From Oidiodendron maius Zn (taxonomy: Eukaryota > Ascomycota > Leotiomycetes > Myxotrichaceae), in assembly GCA_000827325.1 (NCBI GenBank), contig KN832877.1:1860001-1924000 (forward strand): a stretch of 64,000 nucleotides of DNA, read 5' to 3'. Below the pieces are notes generated by a model. The model had not been told where the DNA came from and did no database searches. It saw nothing but the letters and a program-made list of their open reading frames with translations. A program made the translations under genes and the position numbers. Shown in pieces: positions 12,353-24,640 of the stretch; the stretch's first letter is position 1; every line of letters starts with the position of its first letter.

Positions 12353-13814
12353 CTAAGCAGTAGTGAATGAGCTGTCCGCATTCATGCCTGTTATCCTGCC
12401 ATTGACAAGCTGCCACGCAATGCTTCCAAACAGCGCGAATGTGTCTAGGGATGAGTATCGTTAGTAATTTGAGATATATGACGAGAACCTCTGCCTCCTA
12501 AATCAAATCTCACCGGCATTAAGTTCTAGGCCGAAAGGCTCGGGTCCCTTGCTATTACCCTGTCCTCCAGCCGTTGCAGTTAAGGACAGCCTTCGGCAAT
12601 TAGCCCATCTTGATAATTGTCAATCTAGTGAGCGTGATTTATAATTACATCTCAAGTACCATATGAACTAGAGCCAGCTAATACGTCTGTTGTAGGGTAT
12701 TTATCATTTGCGTGTGTCAACTAGATACCAGATTTCAATCTAATATATACTATATGAGCTTAGTGCAACTCACTTCGTGAAGCAGAACTGTGTCAAATAG
12801 CGACAGCGCATTAATCGCCGTAAATGAAGTGGCTGTAATAAGCTGTGAAATAAGGGTAGCGGTTACCTTAGATCAGAAGCGCAGGTCAAGTAATTCCGTC
12901 GTCATAAAACGATTAAGAATTAGAGTAAGTATATGTTACCCAAGGATTGCAGAGGAGGGAAAGGAGAAAAGAGACAATTACGTTCCGGGAATTAGAACTT
13001 ACCACTTATATTGCGCCGGGATGGCAAAGGATGGCGGAGCTGGGCATGTCTGAATTTGGTACCGGCGGTCATCTCCAACCACGAGTGTCTACATAAGAGT
13101 TGTTTTCCTAAAAGAAGCCTGCAGTCAGGACCATCTATTATTTCTTGCTTGATATCTATAAGACAGACGTTAAATATAGCTCTGTCATGTTCAAAGGTCA
13201 GACTTATACCCTCATCGTATGTTGCTGGTGGCTGGTGGCGTTGACCGCTATTTTAACCTAGATTCATCACAATAGAACTTCTAATAAGGCAGATAAAATA
13301 GATACTTACTGAGACGAAATCAATAACGGGGATTTTCTTAGAAGCCATACAATGTCGTTGAATGCTAAGTCCATATTATCGGTGACAATTATATCAAAAC
13401 AGTGCATAGCCCCAAAACACACTGCGGAAAGGCGTATTATTCATAGCTAAGCTGCTTTAGAAGCATGTATAAAACTCTAGATAGTTAGATACTTTTACCG
13501 TATTTCATTCCGAGCCCAGCATTTACCGTTGGATCAAACAAGGAGTCCAAAACTGCCTGTATCGCAGGACTAGGAGCTCCCTGAATAGCAGCATAGGCTG
13601 CATCACTCATGATGACAGCATTATTAAGTGAGTTTTGAATGAAATTAATCATTTCTTATATAATTGAATGCAGTATTTAGTATCGAATCAATTGCCGCTG
13701 ACGGGCGCCTTTATCTAGAGTACAGGATTCGTCGAACATATAGTTGTTTCCTTTTGCAACAGGGGTTAGGATTGTGAGCAGAGCTGTGAAGCTCAGTAGA
13801 GGAAGAAATTTCAT
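12353..13814 (-). CDS. Secreted M35-like (lysine-specific type) metallopeptidase, many introns, possibly inactive
   Basis: The start at 13814 encodes a signal peptide (MKFLPLLSFTALLTILTPVA), followed by YMFDESCT, as in fungal secreted M35-like proteins. Further exon pieces read SDAAYAAIQGAPSPAIQAVL (about 13610-13550), VVGDDRRYQIQTCPAPP (about 13070), SLFDTVLLHE (12774 upward) and, last, DTFALFGSIAWQLVNG before a TAG at 12353-12355. The LLHE dipeptide sits where the HExxH zinc motif is expected. If read without splicing it continues VSCTKLI, placing Cys at the second His. The final NAD/TFALF segment matches the family's C-terminal NADxYAxF motif. Exon borders are partly uncertain, so the exact protein cannot be given. 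It may be a divergent or inactive secreted protease. Confidence 0.55.
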
Positions 13815-15423
13815 GATACGAGAAGCTGGCTGTATACAGTAAAAAGACGGTAGAGGAATGAATATGCAGAGCTTGGTTCAAAATATTTCATGTTTCGGAG
13901 GGCAAATAGAATCAGGATGCCAGGTAGCAGAAAGTCTTAGAGGGTGTAGAATATGCCTATCAACACCGGACGTTCTCAAATAAGAACACTACTCCAAACT
14001 CATTCGAGGTCGAATTACTAGGGTTTTCCAGTAGTCTCGGTACTTTTGGCAAGAAGATAGAAGATTAACTGGTTGGCTAAAAAGCTAGTATGGTAATTCC
14101 CCCCAAGTTTTTCGCGGTATTACAAACAGCATACGGTGAGAGATCAACATAGTGAGATACTAACATTTAGCCTGTATCGTATCGGGTAGCTTATTGGAAC
14201 GTTGATGTCGTGCTAGACTGAATACGAAAACAAGGTGTTGGTGGCGATCGGCGTGACCTTTTTAGCGGCGCAGCATTCATTTTTGGCGCTTTTCGACCCT
14301 TCAAGTGGGCTCAAAAATGGCGCATTTTGCCAACAGTTGTGCTTCTCACAATACTCCGAGAAGCCGAGCAGGACATCCTTGGTCTCTTTATTCCATGGCG
14401 GCATGTTCAACACCTCCCCTGGGTACCTCAATATAATTGCCGTCTATTTCTCTAGGCCAAGACTTAGAACTTTTCACGAGCCGGTCCTTCCTATTTTCCC
14501 GTCTTGTGACCCGGGAAGCGAGAGCAACACCCCGTAGGTCATGAACGGACTTACCTAAATGTTCCACGGTAAGCACAACTGTTGGAATGATACGCGCACC
14601 CTGGGCATCGTGCCGTTTGGTACCTCTACTGCGTTGGGTCCGTTCGGCACGGGAGCAAGGCTGAAGATATATTAGCCATTAATCCAAATATGGCACTGTG
14701 GACACAAGACTTGAAATAATATTCGCACTTTAAAGGATCAGGTGGCAGTCTTCCGGTAACTTTCTTAAAGGCTGCTTTAGCGGATTAAAGCAAGACGGGG
14801 TAAAGCGGCTATGGACAGGCGACGAGGGAAGAGATTCTGATGTGTGATGGGTGACAGGCTTGAAGATTGAAGATTATAGATTGTGGATATTGTTGATAAT
14901 ACCACTCAATATGTCGGTGAAGTTGGTTTAAATTCGTTGGAACAATTCTAGTGGTACTAGCATAGTTGATATAGACACCACTTACTTCATATTCATCTTT
15001 CTTCATAATAGTAGTTAGGACAAGCTACGTGTTGTTCCATTTCATTTATCCTAGGAAAAGTGAGAAAAGGGTCTTTCGAAATTATCAAACATTAATTAAC
15101 TTAACGAGAAACTTCGAGTACAAGGTTCTTAAATACTGTACTTTTGCAAATGCACCCACGCTCATTAACTATATTTGCACTTAAAATCATCTCCCTTGCT
15201 AAGGGTTAGAATCTAAGAATTCTTAAAGAAACGAGGCTGGATAGCCTTGTATATAATAGCGTTAAGATCGGTTTATAATAAGTACACGACTACAAGTTAT
15301 CTATGGTTTGAACTTAAAGTTAGAAGATAACTTTATTAAATAGTCTAGATTAAAGCTTCTATTCTATTATGATATTATAGACTCTAATACACAATATTAG
15401 TGTAAGTTACAGCCATGCACATC
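13815..15423. other. Long intergenic stretch, no supported gene
   Basis: I see no exon chain or family motif on either strand. Short open frames (14213-14576, 14809-15006) have no recognisable content. The part from about 15,040 to 15,420 is AT-rich. The first 150 bp upstream of 13814 should hold the metallopeptidase promoter. Confidence 0.4.
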
Positions 15424-16008
15424 TTAGTTACATAACTTCTCAGAGTTAGCAGTATTCCATATCGGGGACTTAGTTGATCTTACCTGCCAGGTATCAATAA
15501 TGAGTGTATCGCCAACAAAGCTGACTTTCCCAACGGCCGTGACATTATTAACCCAGTAGTACTCTGGACTACCCGTCTCAAACAAAATCTGTTCATGTGG
15601 AGAACGGCCAATGGCAGTTACAAGAATATCAGCGCCATCATGAGTCTGAAAGACGAGAGTTGCGTCAACAGAATAGACGCCGCTAGTGCCTTCGTTGGCA
15701 TCATAAACACCCTTGTCCCCTCCCATAGCAAGAATTGTACCTGCACGGCGTAAATAGGACGACCGGTCGGCATTTGGTTATAAGGAGAATGAAATGTAGC
15801 TGCTATAGCACGGACCTTGTAGTTTTGGGCCGGAAAATGTGCCGCCAGCTATAGAGAAAAATTCCCGGTTACCTCGAGGGCCGGGCCCAAGATCTAGAAC
15901 GGCTCCTGCTGTAACATTGGCGGTGTATAAGTACGAGAGGGTTGGAGGCTGGGGAGCGGATCCGAAGACAACCGCCGCGAAACTGAGTAAAATTGCGGAG
16001 AATTTCAT
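15424..16008 (-). CDS. Secreted DUF3237 family protein
   Basis: Two exons, 16008-15816 and 15740-15424, flank a 75-bp intron (donor GTCCGT, acceptor GTGCAG), giving about 169 residues. The N-terminus is a signal peptide (MKFSAILLSFAAVVFGSAPQ). The body has the DUF3237 hallmarks: YLYTANVTAGAVLDLGPGPR, ISIAGG-like SIAGGTFSGPKLQG running into the second exon as TILAMGGDKG, then TAIGRSPHEQILFETGSPEY. DUF3237 proteins form a small beta-barrel; their role is unknown, and the fungal ones are often secreted. The gene is compact and intact, with no close neighbour on the same strand. Confidence 0.8.
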
Positions 16009-17842
16009 AATTGCGTCCTTAAGATTAATATTTTTAAGCCGAAAGGATCCTTAACAGAGATCTTTGAGAATCTTTCTGTTTATAATCGGGAGGACATACA
16101 AGCTATATATACGGATTCAGGTCCAACTCAATTGTTGTATTAGCCCTAGCGGTACAACTCACGTAATAAACATCCGAGATCCTTCCTGTAACGGCCTGAT
16201 ACTGATTGGTCATTAAAGCCGCCAAGTCCGATCGCAGCGGCACAGTCCTTCATTATGATAGATGATTGGTCTGTTCGCACTGGCATCTCACCGCGCAAGT
16301 CGGAAATTTGTCCCCAGCGGCAGAAGAAAAACGTGGCTCAATACTGCTACATCTATTTCGTATCGTGCCTTCCGTTTCCGTACTTAGGCTCGTATAGGCA
16401 TTTACTCACCCGTCCTCCATACCCATAGAAAGCTTCATGACGCGGGTTAATCCTAGACATCGTAGACAGGCGAAGACGTGAAAGGCTCGTACCGGTTGTC
16501 TTACCTGCAAGTATTCGCTTCGGAGTCCCCGTCTAGTGCCGCGCATCATTAACTACCTAATCTAATCTGCACGAGTATAAACAACCCGATATCACTCGTA
16601 TTCCATCTCGGTGAGCATGCTTATTAAATTTGGGGTATAGAAAGTCAAGTCTGAACCCGCTTGCATTAGATATTAATAATGCCTTGCTTAGAACCCCAGC
16701 TTTTAGTGTAGTCTGAGCTCTTAAGTTTATTATGTATATCGACTGGGCGAGCTTGTCGCTAAAATGAGCTATTAGAACTATCGATTAATAACACATTAGC
16801 TCTTAATTGTGACGGCTCAAGAAGAACAGGGTCCGTAGTTCAACTATCAACTGCCAACTAAAAGAATAAGCTAAAGAGGAAAGAGACACAGGTATGACAG
16901 AAGAATAATCTTAGAATGCCGTTGTATTTAGCTAGGATTTTAGTGGGATACTATCCCACCGGGCTGACCAATATGAGCTGAATACATGCGAATAAGCGAA
17001 GTAGGATGGAGACTAAGACACGTGGCTCCAGATAGGCGACAGGGTAATTGCCTTTGTCCGGTGGAAAGTCCGACGGGCAACTTGAAAAGTCCCCAGGCAT
17101 TTTTGCCAGCGCCATGACACACTAATTAGGTTAGTTATTAGGGTGGTATGTACTACTCTATTTACTGTCCCTATTAATCGAGTCTACTTAAAGTCACCGA
17201 TACTAGCGTTGTATCCTTAAAGGAGACAATATGTAAAGGCCATTGGCGCTCATTTGAGTAGGGGTAATCATCGAGCTTCTTTGGAGCATCCGGTCGACGG
17301 GTAAGAGGACGGGTTGTAGTCCGTGCACGCATTAAAGGGCGCGTTAGAACCTTGACAGGTGGTGTTATAAATATAGTTTCTATTTCTCTTAGGGGATATA
17401 TCAACCTGAATATAAATTTGATTTAGCCTTGAAATACATCTGTAAACCGGGAGGTGGCAAACTGAGATCCGATTTACTAACGACCAGCCGGTCACCTACC
17501 CCAGCAATCGCTAGTACTACTAACCACCTGCTAATAACTATTAAACTATTACTAGTAATACAACTTACAACTAACAACTATTAAGAAATATTGTAATTAA
17601 TACTTACTTAAGGCCCAAAGTTTAAATTGTTATATATAGTGCTTATACTAGATTGTATCTTCATGCTTATTGAAGTATATTAGAAGAATTATAATTTGAA
17701 ATATTTTTACTCTACTTCATTAGATTTTTCATATGTATTTCATCTTACTTACAAGAAGTTCTTAAATGTGATGAGTTTTAAGCTGCTAATCTGCGAATAA
17801 TGGCACAGCCCCTTACTATAGCGAGCATCTAAAGCTGGCCTA
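16009..17842. other. Long intergenic stretch, partly low-complexity
   Basis: No supported gene. From about 17,510 to 17,720 the sequence is low-complexity and AT-rich (runs of CTA/TAA units). Open frames at 16940-17122 and 17174-17495 have no motif. Confidence 0.4.
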
Positions 17843-20307
17843 CTACAGAGCTCTGTGCATTGACTGACTTCCCTCGATATGATTGAAAAATGTCTCAAAT
17901 TGACTCTCATCCAGATCGACATTAAAGTCGAGGTTGTCCATCAGTGTAAAATCCGTACTTGAACCGTTATATTGCGCGAACGGATCGGCATCTTCCTGTC
18001 TGAATTGATCGAAAGCAGTGCTATCAAAGCACTGTACAACCGAAGGCTCTAAGAGTGACTGGGCGTCTCCTTGTTGAATGTGAGAATTTTGTGAGTTTAG
18101 GCGAGCGAGACCAGCATCAGTCTGAATTAGGGGCGGGTTCCCCTTGCCTCCCGGATCGCCTTTCACAACCCCTTTCGACAACAGTTCTCGTAGTTGTCGA
18201 AGAGCTCGTTTGGCTAACATGCTACTTTCTTGGTTGGCCTCTAGCCATTTGAAACAATCGAGAATTTCGGCTTTTCTCTCGTCCTCCCGCGGTTCCTTGC
18301 GATTGAGTGAGTAATCCATGACCAAAACCAAGACTGAGACGAAGAAATGATAGACGATTGTCCACATTCTATTTGGAGCAAATTCCTCATCTGAATCCAT
18401 AATCTTCATTCCCAATTCTATGACGCATCTTGCAGATCGGAGGCACATCATTCGACTGTATGCGTACTTTGGATCCCGAGCGCCACGGGCAAGATATGGC
18501 CGATGAAGGCGGATGAGTTTTGTTTGTGGACAAAATTCTGCCATCAGTGATAGTAACGGCGGCTTGTGGAATGGATTGTCGACCTCCTTGTGCTCCAAAT
18601 GGTCTTTTGCATCGTATCGAGAGGTCACACGCGCAAAGTCTATGATTGATTCGTTTATTTTCTTGTCGAACAACAAAACAACATCGTAGGGCAAGGAATC
18701 CGGGCTGCATCCAGTATTATTCGCAGAGTCAACAATTTCCCGGATGCTGACGGACAGTTTGGCCCTGATAAGACAGTATGTCATATCCGTAGGTACGCTC
18801 TCCAAAGGACGTCCGTATACTCCAGACGAATTAATGTCTATATCGTCGACATTGGTCGGCAGTTCAACCTGCATGTGTTTCGGATCTATCATATACGTCC
18901 CTCATTGGGAGCCACTCATGTAAGTCCCCATCCTAGAAGCTATTAGTAGGCTGCTTTGATATGGCGGGATAGAAGAGCATGGTGTCCAGACCAACCATTC
19001 AGTAGATGCAAGGTGCCACCAGATCCTGCGTTTGACCTCTATGTCAATCCAGTCGACCTGTGTGTTCTCTCGCAGCTTCTTGTTCGCTGGCGAGTCGAGG
19101 CGATGCAGCGACAAATGCTGAGCCCCGATCAAAGCGGATGCCATCAATGTTCTGGACGTAGCCATCGGCCCCGTATTTAGTAGCAGATGTTGAGCGATCA
19201 GAATGATGCTCTGTAGTGTTTCCAATGTTGGTTCAATGATGTAGTTAGCAGCGAGAAGTGCTCGCTGAGCAACGAATATCCACTGGTAGGAGAAATGTTT
19301 TGCCTCTGTACCGTTGAAATGGGACCGGGATGAAGCGGGTGCGAAGTAGGCACCAAGGGCGATGATAGTAGATAGGAGAGCCACCTGGTCATGCTGAGGC
19401 TGCTGGTTATTTTCCAACTTCGTATATACTGTATCCAGCATACAGCTGACGGTGGGGACATGAATAATGTAATAAAATGGAATTATGTTCTTCATGTAGA
19501 ACTCGACTAGGAAAATCGCCTCTTTCCGGGACGGGAGAAGAGATAGATTTTGCTGGTCGATTCCTGGTCGAAGAGCAGGTGTAGTGAATGATAAAAAAGA
19601 AGTCGAAAATATATGGCCTATCCTTTCATCGGAAGTAAGGAACTTTTGACGATCAGTAGATTGATTAGTGCGAAACAACCCAAGACTTACGGTGGAATCA
19701 AGAGCTTGGTGTTGAAATGCATCTACCTCCAACATGCTCATGCTCCTAGAACTTTCGAAGTCTTCTCCCGGTGGCTCATATTTATAATTTACTAGACATG
19801 ATCAATCAATTATTTTATACCCCTCGCTCTACCAAACAATATTCAAGTTGCAGGGTTTAGGAAGGTTGCATGGACGTACATGAATTTGACACTTTGTGAC
19901 TTTGCAGGCCACCTTCTTTATCAGCAAGCAGCTCTTCCACCCTCCTCAATCTCGCATAGAGGTCATCAAGATTCTGACTGCTCAGTCTACATCAGCGTAC
20001 GAAATTCGAAAAAGAAAGGTCAAATCCACCTAGGCTCGCTCAGAGTATTGAGAGAACGAGAGGCTCCAGGAACGACGGATGTCACTCGAGACGTGTCTTA
20101 AGTTCATTAGCAATACACCCTAGCCTCGGAAAGTCCAGACATGCTACTTAACGATATACAGGTCAATTTTCGAGCTCGACAGTTGGCGCGTGGGAATCGT
20201 CGGTCGCATTTCAATTTTTTAGTACGGCAAAATCGGCAAGAGACAGGGTCTTGTCGACGAGGTTGCACATCACGGTGTTTCTCAACTGGATCGAGAGAGC
20301 GCTTCAT
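17843..20307 (-). pseudogene. Zn2Cys6 transcription factor with fungal TF domain, apparently damaged
   Basis: Exon 1 (20307-20160) encodes MKRSLDPVEKH and a Zn2Cys6 cluster, CRFCRTKKLKC-DRRFP-R-AN-CRARKLTC. The fourth cysteine is replaced by Arg (codon CGC at 20188-20190), which should break one zinc ligand. A coiled-coil linker (DDLYARLRRVEELLADKEGG) lies near 19,960-19,890. The fungal TF domain follows in 19741-17843, with VKRRIWWHLASTEW and GTYMIDPKHMQVELPTNVDD as markers. Between these two markers is a likely 63-bp intron with a CTACTAATAG branch site. After it, a TGA (18904-18902) interrupts the frame just before GTYMID, where homologues usually read a Gly-Pro-x-Glu type segment. Nonsense or small-indel damage is the simplest reading; a missed intron is possible. 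It diverges from the transporter at 20661, whose expression it may once have controlled. Confidence 0.65.
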
Positions 20308-20660
20308 ATCCGCATCGATATCAGAAAGGTAGAACGGGGAACTTTCGAGGGTTGATGGGAGGAGGTTGAAAACACTCACACGCTTGAACTCTTGAACGAT
20401 TGTCGTGCGGAGTGTCCGTGGATTCTCCGGCCCACATATTCCCACTTTTGGAAAAGCTCGCACTTACTACACCCACCAAACATTAAATTCCAACACCATG
20501 GACAGTCCGAGATTGCGTGGAGTGTTGCTGATTATAAATTGTGACCAAGGTGGCTATAAGAAAGCTGCAGTCCACGTTTAATATATACTATATAGACCAT
20601 CACTTCCTTGTTCTGCATTTAATTTGCCTGCAAAGTGGCAACTAGATACGTTCCCCTACA
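20308..20660. promoter_or_regulatory. Divergent promoter between regulator and transporter
   Basis: These 353 bp lie between two oppositely oriented start codons. A TATA-like AATATATACTATATAG occurs at about 20580-20595, some 70 bp upstream of the transporter ATG. An alternative in-frame start for the regulator exists at 20463. Confidence 0.45.
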
Positions 20661-22143
20661 ATGTCAGACCCAGACACTTCCCTATCGAAGGAGGCTCCTC
20701 AAGGTGCATCTCCCGTCCCAACTATTAGAACAGAAGCACAGGGGCCCTCTCCTCAATCAGAATTCTCGTTAGCTTCTCTTCGTCCCACTAGGAATTTAAT
20801 TACCTAACGTTAGCAGACATCGAGCAATATTGACCCTTGCTGGAGCGTTCTCCGTAACTTTCTGCACCGTAGGATTCATCAATGCCTTCGGTGTTTTCCA
20901 AGAGTACTATGCTCACACGATCCTAAGTGACAAATCTCCATCTACGATATCCTGGATTGGCTCGTTTAATCTATTCTGCCTATTCGGGGGGATGATGGCC
21001 GCCGGAATGTTGGAATACAAATTTGGTCCTACGGTAAGTTGTCCATGCACTACTCTATTCATTGCTCACACATTTACCTTTCCATAGGTTGTTATGTGTA
21101 CGGGAAGCCTGATGACAGTATTTGCAATTTTCATGACCTCTCTATGCAAAGAATTCTACGAGTTCTTCCTCGCCCAGGGCTTTCTTCTGGGCGTGGGAAC
21201 ATGTCTCGTTCTTATGCCAGCATTCGTGAACGTAACTTATCATTTCCGCGCATCCCGTGGCGTGGCAATGGGAATTGTGGTGGCCGGCTCATCCCTAGGT
21301 GGCGTCATCTGGCCCATAGCTCTTCACAGACTCCTTGGTGAAGTAGGTTTTGGATGGGCGGTACGCACTGCAGCCTTCATTATGATTCCTCTACTTGGTC
21401 TAGCTATCTTCGCTGTTAGAAGACCAGAAGGCTTTGTCCTATCTTCAAGAGGAAAGCCGGACCTATCCTTCTTAAAAAATCCAACCATAATACTCTTATC
21501 GATGGGAATGTTCTTCGTTTATCTAGGGCTATTCTCACCCTTCTTCTACATTACATATTGGACTATATCGTTGGGATTGGATGCTACTTTAGCATTCTAC
21601 ATGATTTCTATCATGAATGCCTCAAGTCTATTTGGGAGAATTGTGCCTGGAATTGTTGCAGATAGAGTAGGACCTTTCAATGTCATGATTGTTATAGTAG
21701 CGGTTTCCGTTGTCATTGCGACATGTTGGACGAAAGCGACGACAATACCCGGCATCGTGGTTTTCTCTTTGGCGTACGGTTTCACATCAGGGGTGAGTTC
21801 ATCATCTAATTTTAGTCCTGCATATTAACTCTCTCCAGGGTGTCATAAGCCTTCAAGGCCCTTGCGCTACGGCACCAGTCACGCCACCACAGTATGGCGT
21901 AGCCATGGGTTTTGTTATGACCGTCTTGTCAATTGCGTAAGTCTGACATTCGATCCCGAGCACAATAGAATCCGAGCTAATAGTCAAAGGGCTCTCATCG
22001 GTACTCCAATCAATGGTCAACTACTTAATGTATTTGGTTATCGTGGAATCTCACTCTTCTCTGGCTTCTCAATGTTGTTGGGGGCAGCGTTCACAATGAT
22101 CGCAAGATTGTTTCGTGTCAGAGGATTGCTTGCAAAAGCATAA
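20661..22143 (+). CDS. MFS transporter, monocarboxylate (MCT)-like
   Basis: Five exons fit: 20661-about 20793, about 20818-21033, 21088-21792, 21839-21936 and 21990-22143. The later introns have clear GTAAGT/GTGAGT donors. The start at 20661 gives a polar N-terminal tail, then LTLAGAFSVTFCTVGFINAF (TM1) and GVFQEYYAHTIL, the standard opening of fungal MCT-like MFS proteins. FRASRGVAMGIVVAGSSLGG is the typical TM5-6 region, followed by PEGFVLSSRGKPDLSFLKNP in the central loop. The last exons supply GVISLQGPCATAP and LIGTPINGQL, as in the family. Twelve membrane segments are expected. The cargo is unknown; relatives move monocarboxylates, riboflavin or secondary metabolites. The exon 1-2 junction is the least certain; otherwise the frame is intact. 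Confidence 0.82.
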
Positions 22144-22194
22144 AATACGTATCATAGTTTAACATGGAGAGTACGTTTTCTCTGTCCAGTGGCA

Positions 22195-22216
22195 CAATTA
22201 ATTAATTAATTAATTA
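22195..22216. repeat. (TTAA)n microsatellite
   Basis: About five TTAA units run in tandem just downstream of the transporter stop codon. Confidence 0.8.
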
Positions 22217-22949
22217 TATAATATTTTCAGTACTGTACCTAATTATCTTCATGTTAGAGCTGCAGTTAGATATAATCATCGGCATAATTCTCATACTAAA
22301 TAGGGGTGGGTGGAAATTTCCTTTCCGGGAATATTTAATAAAAGTAGAAGTTTATGTTCTATTCTAGCAGGCTATGTTATTAAATTCACACAAGCATATA
22401 TTAATTAATTGCCATAGTTGATTTTGTCTCTCATTGTCGCTGTCATTCTCGTCCCAAAACACACCAATCATTAACACGTCCACCTAAAGCCCAACGAGAT
22501 TGGTTTTAGTCGGTTCATTTTAGGCAATTCTGGGTATTCACGGTTTGGACATAGTTTGGATACCTTGGCACTTTATTAGATAAGGTGTGTCAATTGACTT
22601 TCGAGGATTGAATTATGTGGACAGGAAGGGCAGTTATGGGGCAACTATTGAACTCATGAAATTTGAATCCATTGCATACGCAAAATCCCAAAGCCTGTTA
22701 AAACGGATGAATTCCTTCCGATATCTTACATGGAATCGGATCGATCATGCTGTTGCCAGCCTCCAGGTCTATTGACTTCTCACGACGCGAGGTCAACGCG
22801 TAGTCACCTGAGCTGCTCAGCCATTAAAGAGGGTTCCCTCTGTCTTCTAGGCAGCCACCGGGTGGAGACGCCGGGCACCAATGAGATCGCGAGGGCGTAT
22901 GATTAGGTACAGTAAGATTATCGTTTCGAGGGAATGAGATCTCTGTCAA

Positions 22950-22974
22950 TACAGTAAGATTCGAAACCAGCTTC
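22950..22974. repeat. Left arm of 25-bp inverted repeat flanking the NLR gene
   Basis: This 25-bp segment (beginning TACAGTAAGATTCG and ending CCAGCTTC) is the exact reverse complement of 27864-27888. The NLR gene (23369-27271) lies between the two copies. Confidence 0.8.
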
Positions 22975-23368
22975 CGTCTGAACCCTCTAAGCTTTTACGA
23001 TCGACCCACATATTTAGTGTTGATACGGTTTAGCTCAAATAACGATCTCGGTATAGTACATGAGAAGTAAATAGGGGCACCAACCCGGGACGGACCAGCC
23101 CTCGGCGTCGGCATTTCCCACTGTTGCAGTTCTAAGTTAGAAGCTTCTACAATGTTAATGGAACATGTAAAGTACAGTACAGTATCTTTCTATTCTTATG
23201 TCCAGTACTTCCTCTGTAAAGTAGATATATATACAGTAAATGCGAAACCAGCTCCAGTTTAAACTCTATTTGCACTATGCCCCGACCCACCCGTGTCACG
23301 CTATAGTAGAAAAATAAATAATTAAAATGAATATGAGAAGACGCATACTATTTTATTGACTTGAGTAA

Positions 23369-24640
23369 CTAGAAGATCTCCTCGTGCCCACGCTCGGCAG
23401 CCCTTGACAGTGGACTTTGGTCATAATTATCCTTCAACTTGATATCAGCGCCCTTCTCGAGCAGCAGCGTAACAACGGCCTCGTGCCCTCTTTCGACAGC
23501 CCACCGCAATGGTGTCTTGCCATGCCTATCCTTTGAATTGACATCAACCTTGCCTGTATTTATCAGTAACTTAACGATAGCCTCATGCCCATTCTCCGCG
23601 GCTCTTGACAGCGGCGTCCTGCCATCGCACTTCGACTCGACGTTGGCGCCCTTCTCAACCAGCAGCTTAACGACAGCTTCGTGCCCTCTCGCGGCGGCCC
23701 TCGACAGCGGGGTTTGGCCATATCTACTTTTCGGCCTGATATCGATACCCCTCTCGGAAAGCATCCTAGTAGCAATATCCTCATACATTTGCTGGGCGGC
23801 TCCCGACAGCGGCTCTCGGTCATCACTTTTCGACTCGATGTTGGCACCCTTCTTGAGCAGAAGCTTGACGACGGACTCATGCCCGTTCGTGGCGGCCCAC
23901 CATAGCGGCATCCGTCTATCGCTCTGTGGATTAATATCAGCGCCCTGCTCAAGCAAAAGCTTGACAATAGGCTCGTGCCCATTTTCGGCAGCCCTTGATA
24001 GCGGCGTCCGGCTATCACTCTGTGGATTAATATCAGCGCCTTTCTCAAGTAATAGCTTGACAGTAGCCTCATGCCCATTTACAGTAGCCCTCGATAGTGG
24101 CGTCCATCCATTCTCATCCTCTAACTCGATATTAGCACCTTCCTCAAGCAAAAGCTTGACAATAGGCTCGTGCCCATTTTCGGCAGCCCTTGATAGCGGC
24201 GTCCGGCCATCGCTCTGTGGATTAATATCAGCGCCCTTCTCAAGCAATAGCTTGACAGTAGCCTCATGCCCATTTTTAGCGGCACTCGATAGCGGCTTCC
24301 ATCTATCGCTCTGTGGATTAATATCAGCGCCCTTCTCAAGCAATAGCTTGACAGTGGCCTCATGCCCATTTTCGGCAGCCCTCAATAGCGGCGTCCTTCC
24401 AAGATTATCCTTTAACTCGATATTAGCGCCCTGCTCAAGCGAAAGCTTGACAATAGGCTCGTGCCCATTTTCGGCGGCTTTCCACAACGGCGTCCATCCA
24501 TTCATATCCTTTGACTCGATATTAGCGCCATTCTCGAGTAGCAGCTTGACGACAAGCTTGTGCCCATAATCGGTAGCCCACCATAGTGGCGTCCGTCCGT
24601 CCTCATCCTTCGTGTCGATTTCTATGCCAATTTGCTCTGC
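23369..24640 (-). repeat. Array of 13 ankyrin units with high internal identity
   Basis: Units of about 96-99 bp recur through the 3' part of the NLR gene. Between about 23,930 and 24,480 they alternate between two types, one ending GADINPQS and one ending GANIELKD/ED, with near-identical DNA. Such a pattern arises by unequal exchange or gene conversion between units and is typical of fungal NLRs under diversifying selection. Unit 9 (DDREPLSGAAQQMYEDIATR) is the most divergent. Confidence 0.85.

Larger units (their letters stand above)
22144..23368. other. Intergenic region with AT microsatellite and repeat debris
   Basis: No gene is supported; the 62-codon frame at 22587-22775 has no motif. 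A (TTAA)n run lies at about 22195-22216. From about 22,900 the sequence contains fragments of a small repeat, including the 25-bp arm at 22950-22974. A related AAACCAGCT-containing piece is near 23,245. Confidence 0.5.

Noticed and set aside
14213-14576. Overlapping short frames on both strands
   Set aside because: Sense and antisense frames are equally open and without motifs.
23439-24569. 376-codon plus-strand open frame
   Set aside because: It is the antisense of the ankyrin repeats; the repeated codon pattern keeps the opposite frame open. The minus strand has the clear NACHT-ankyrin protein.
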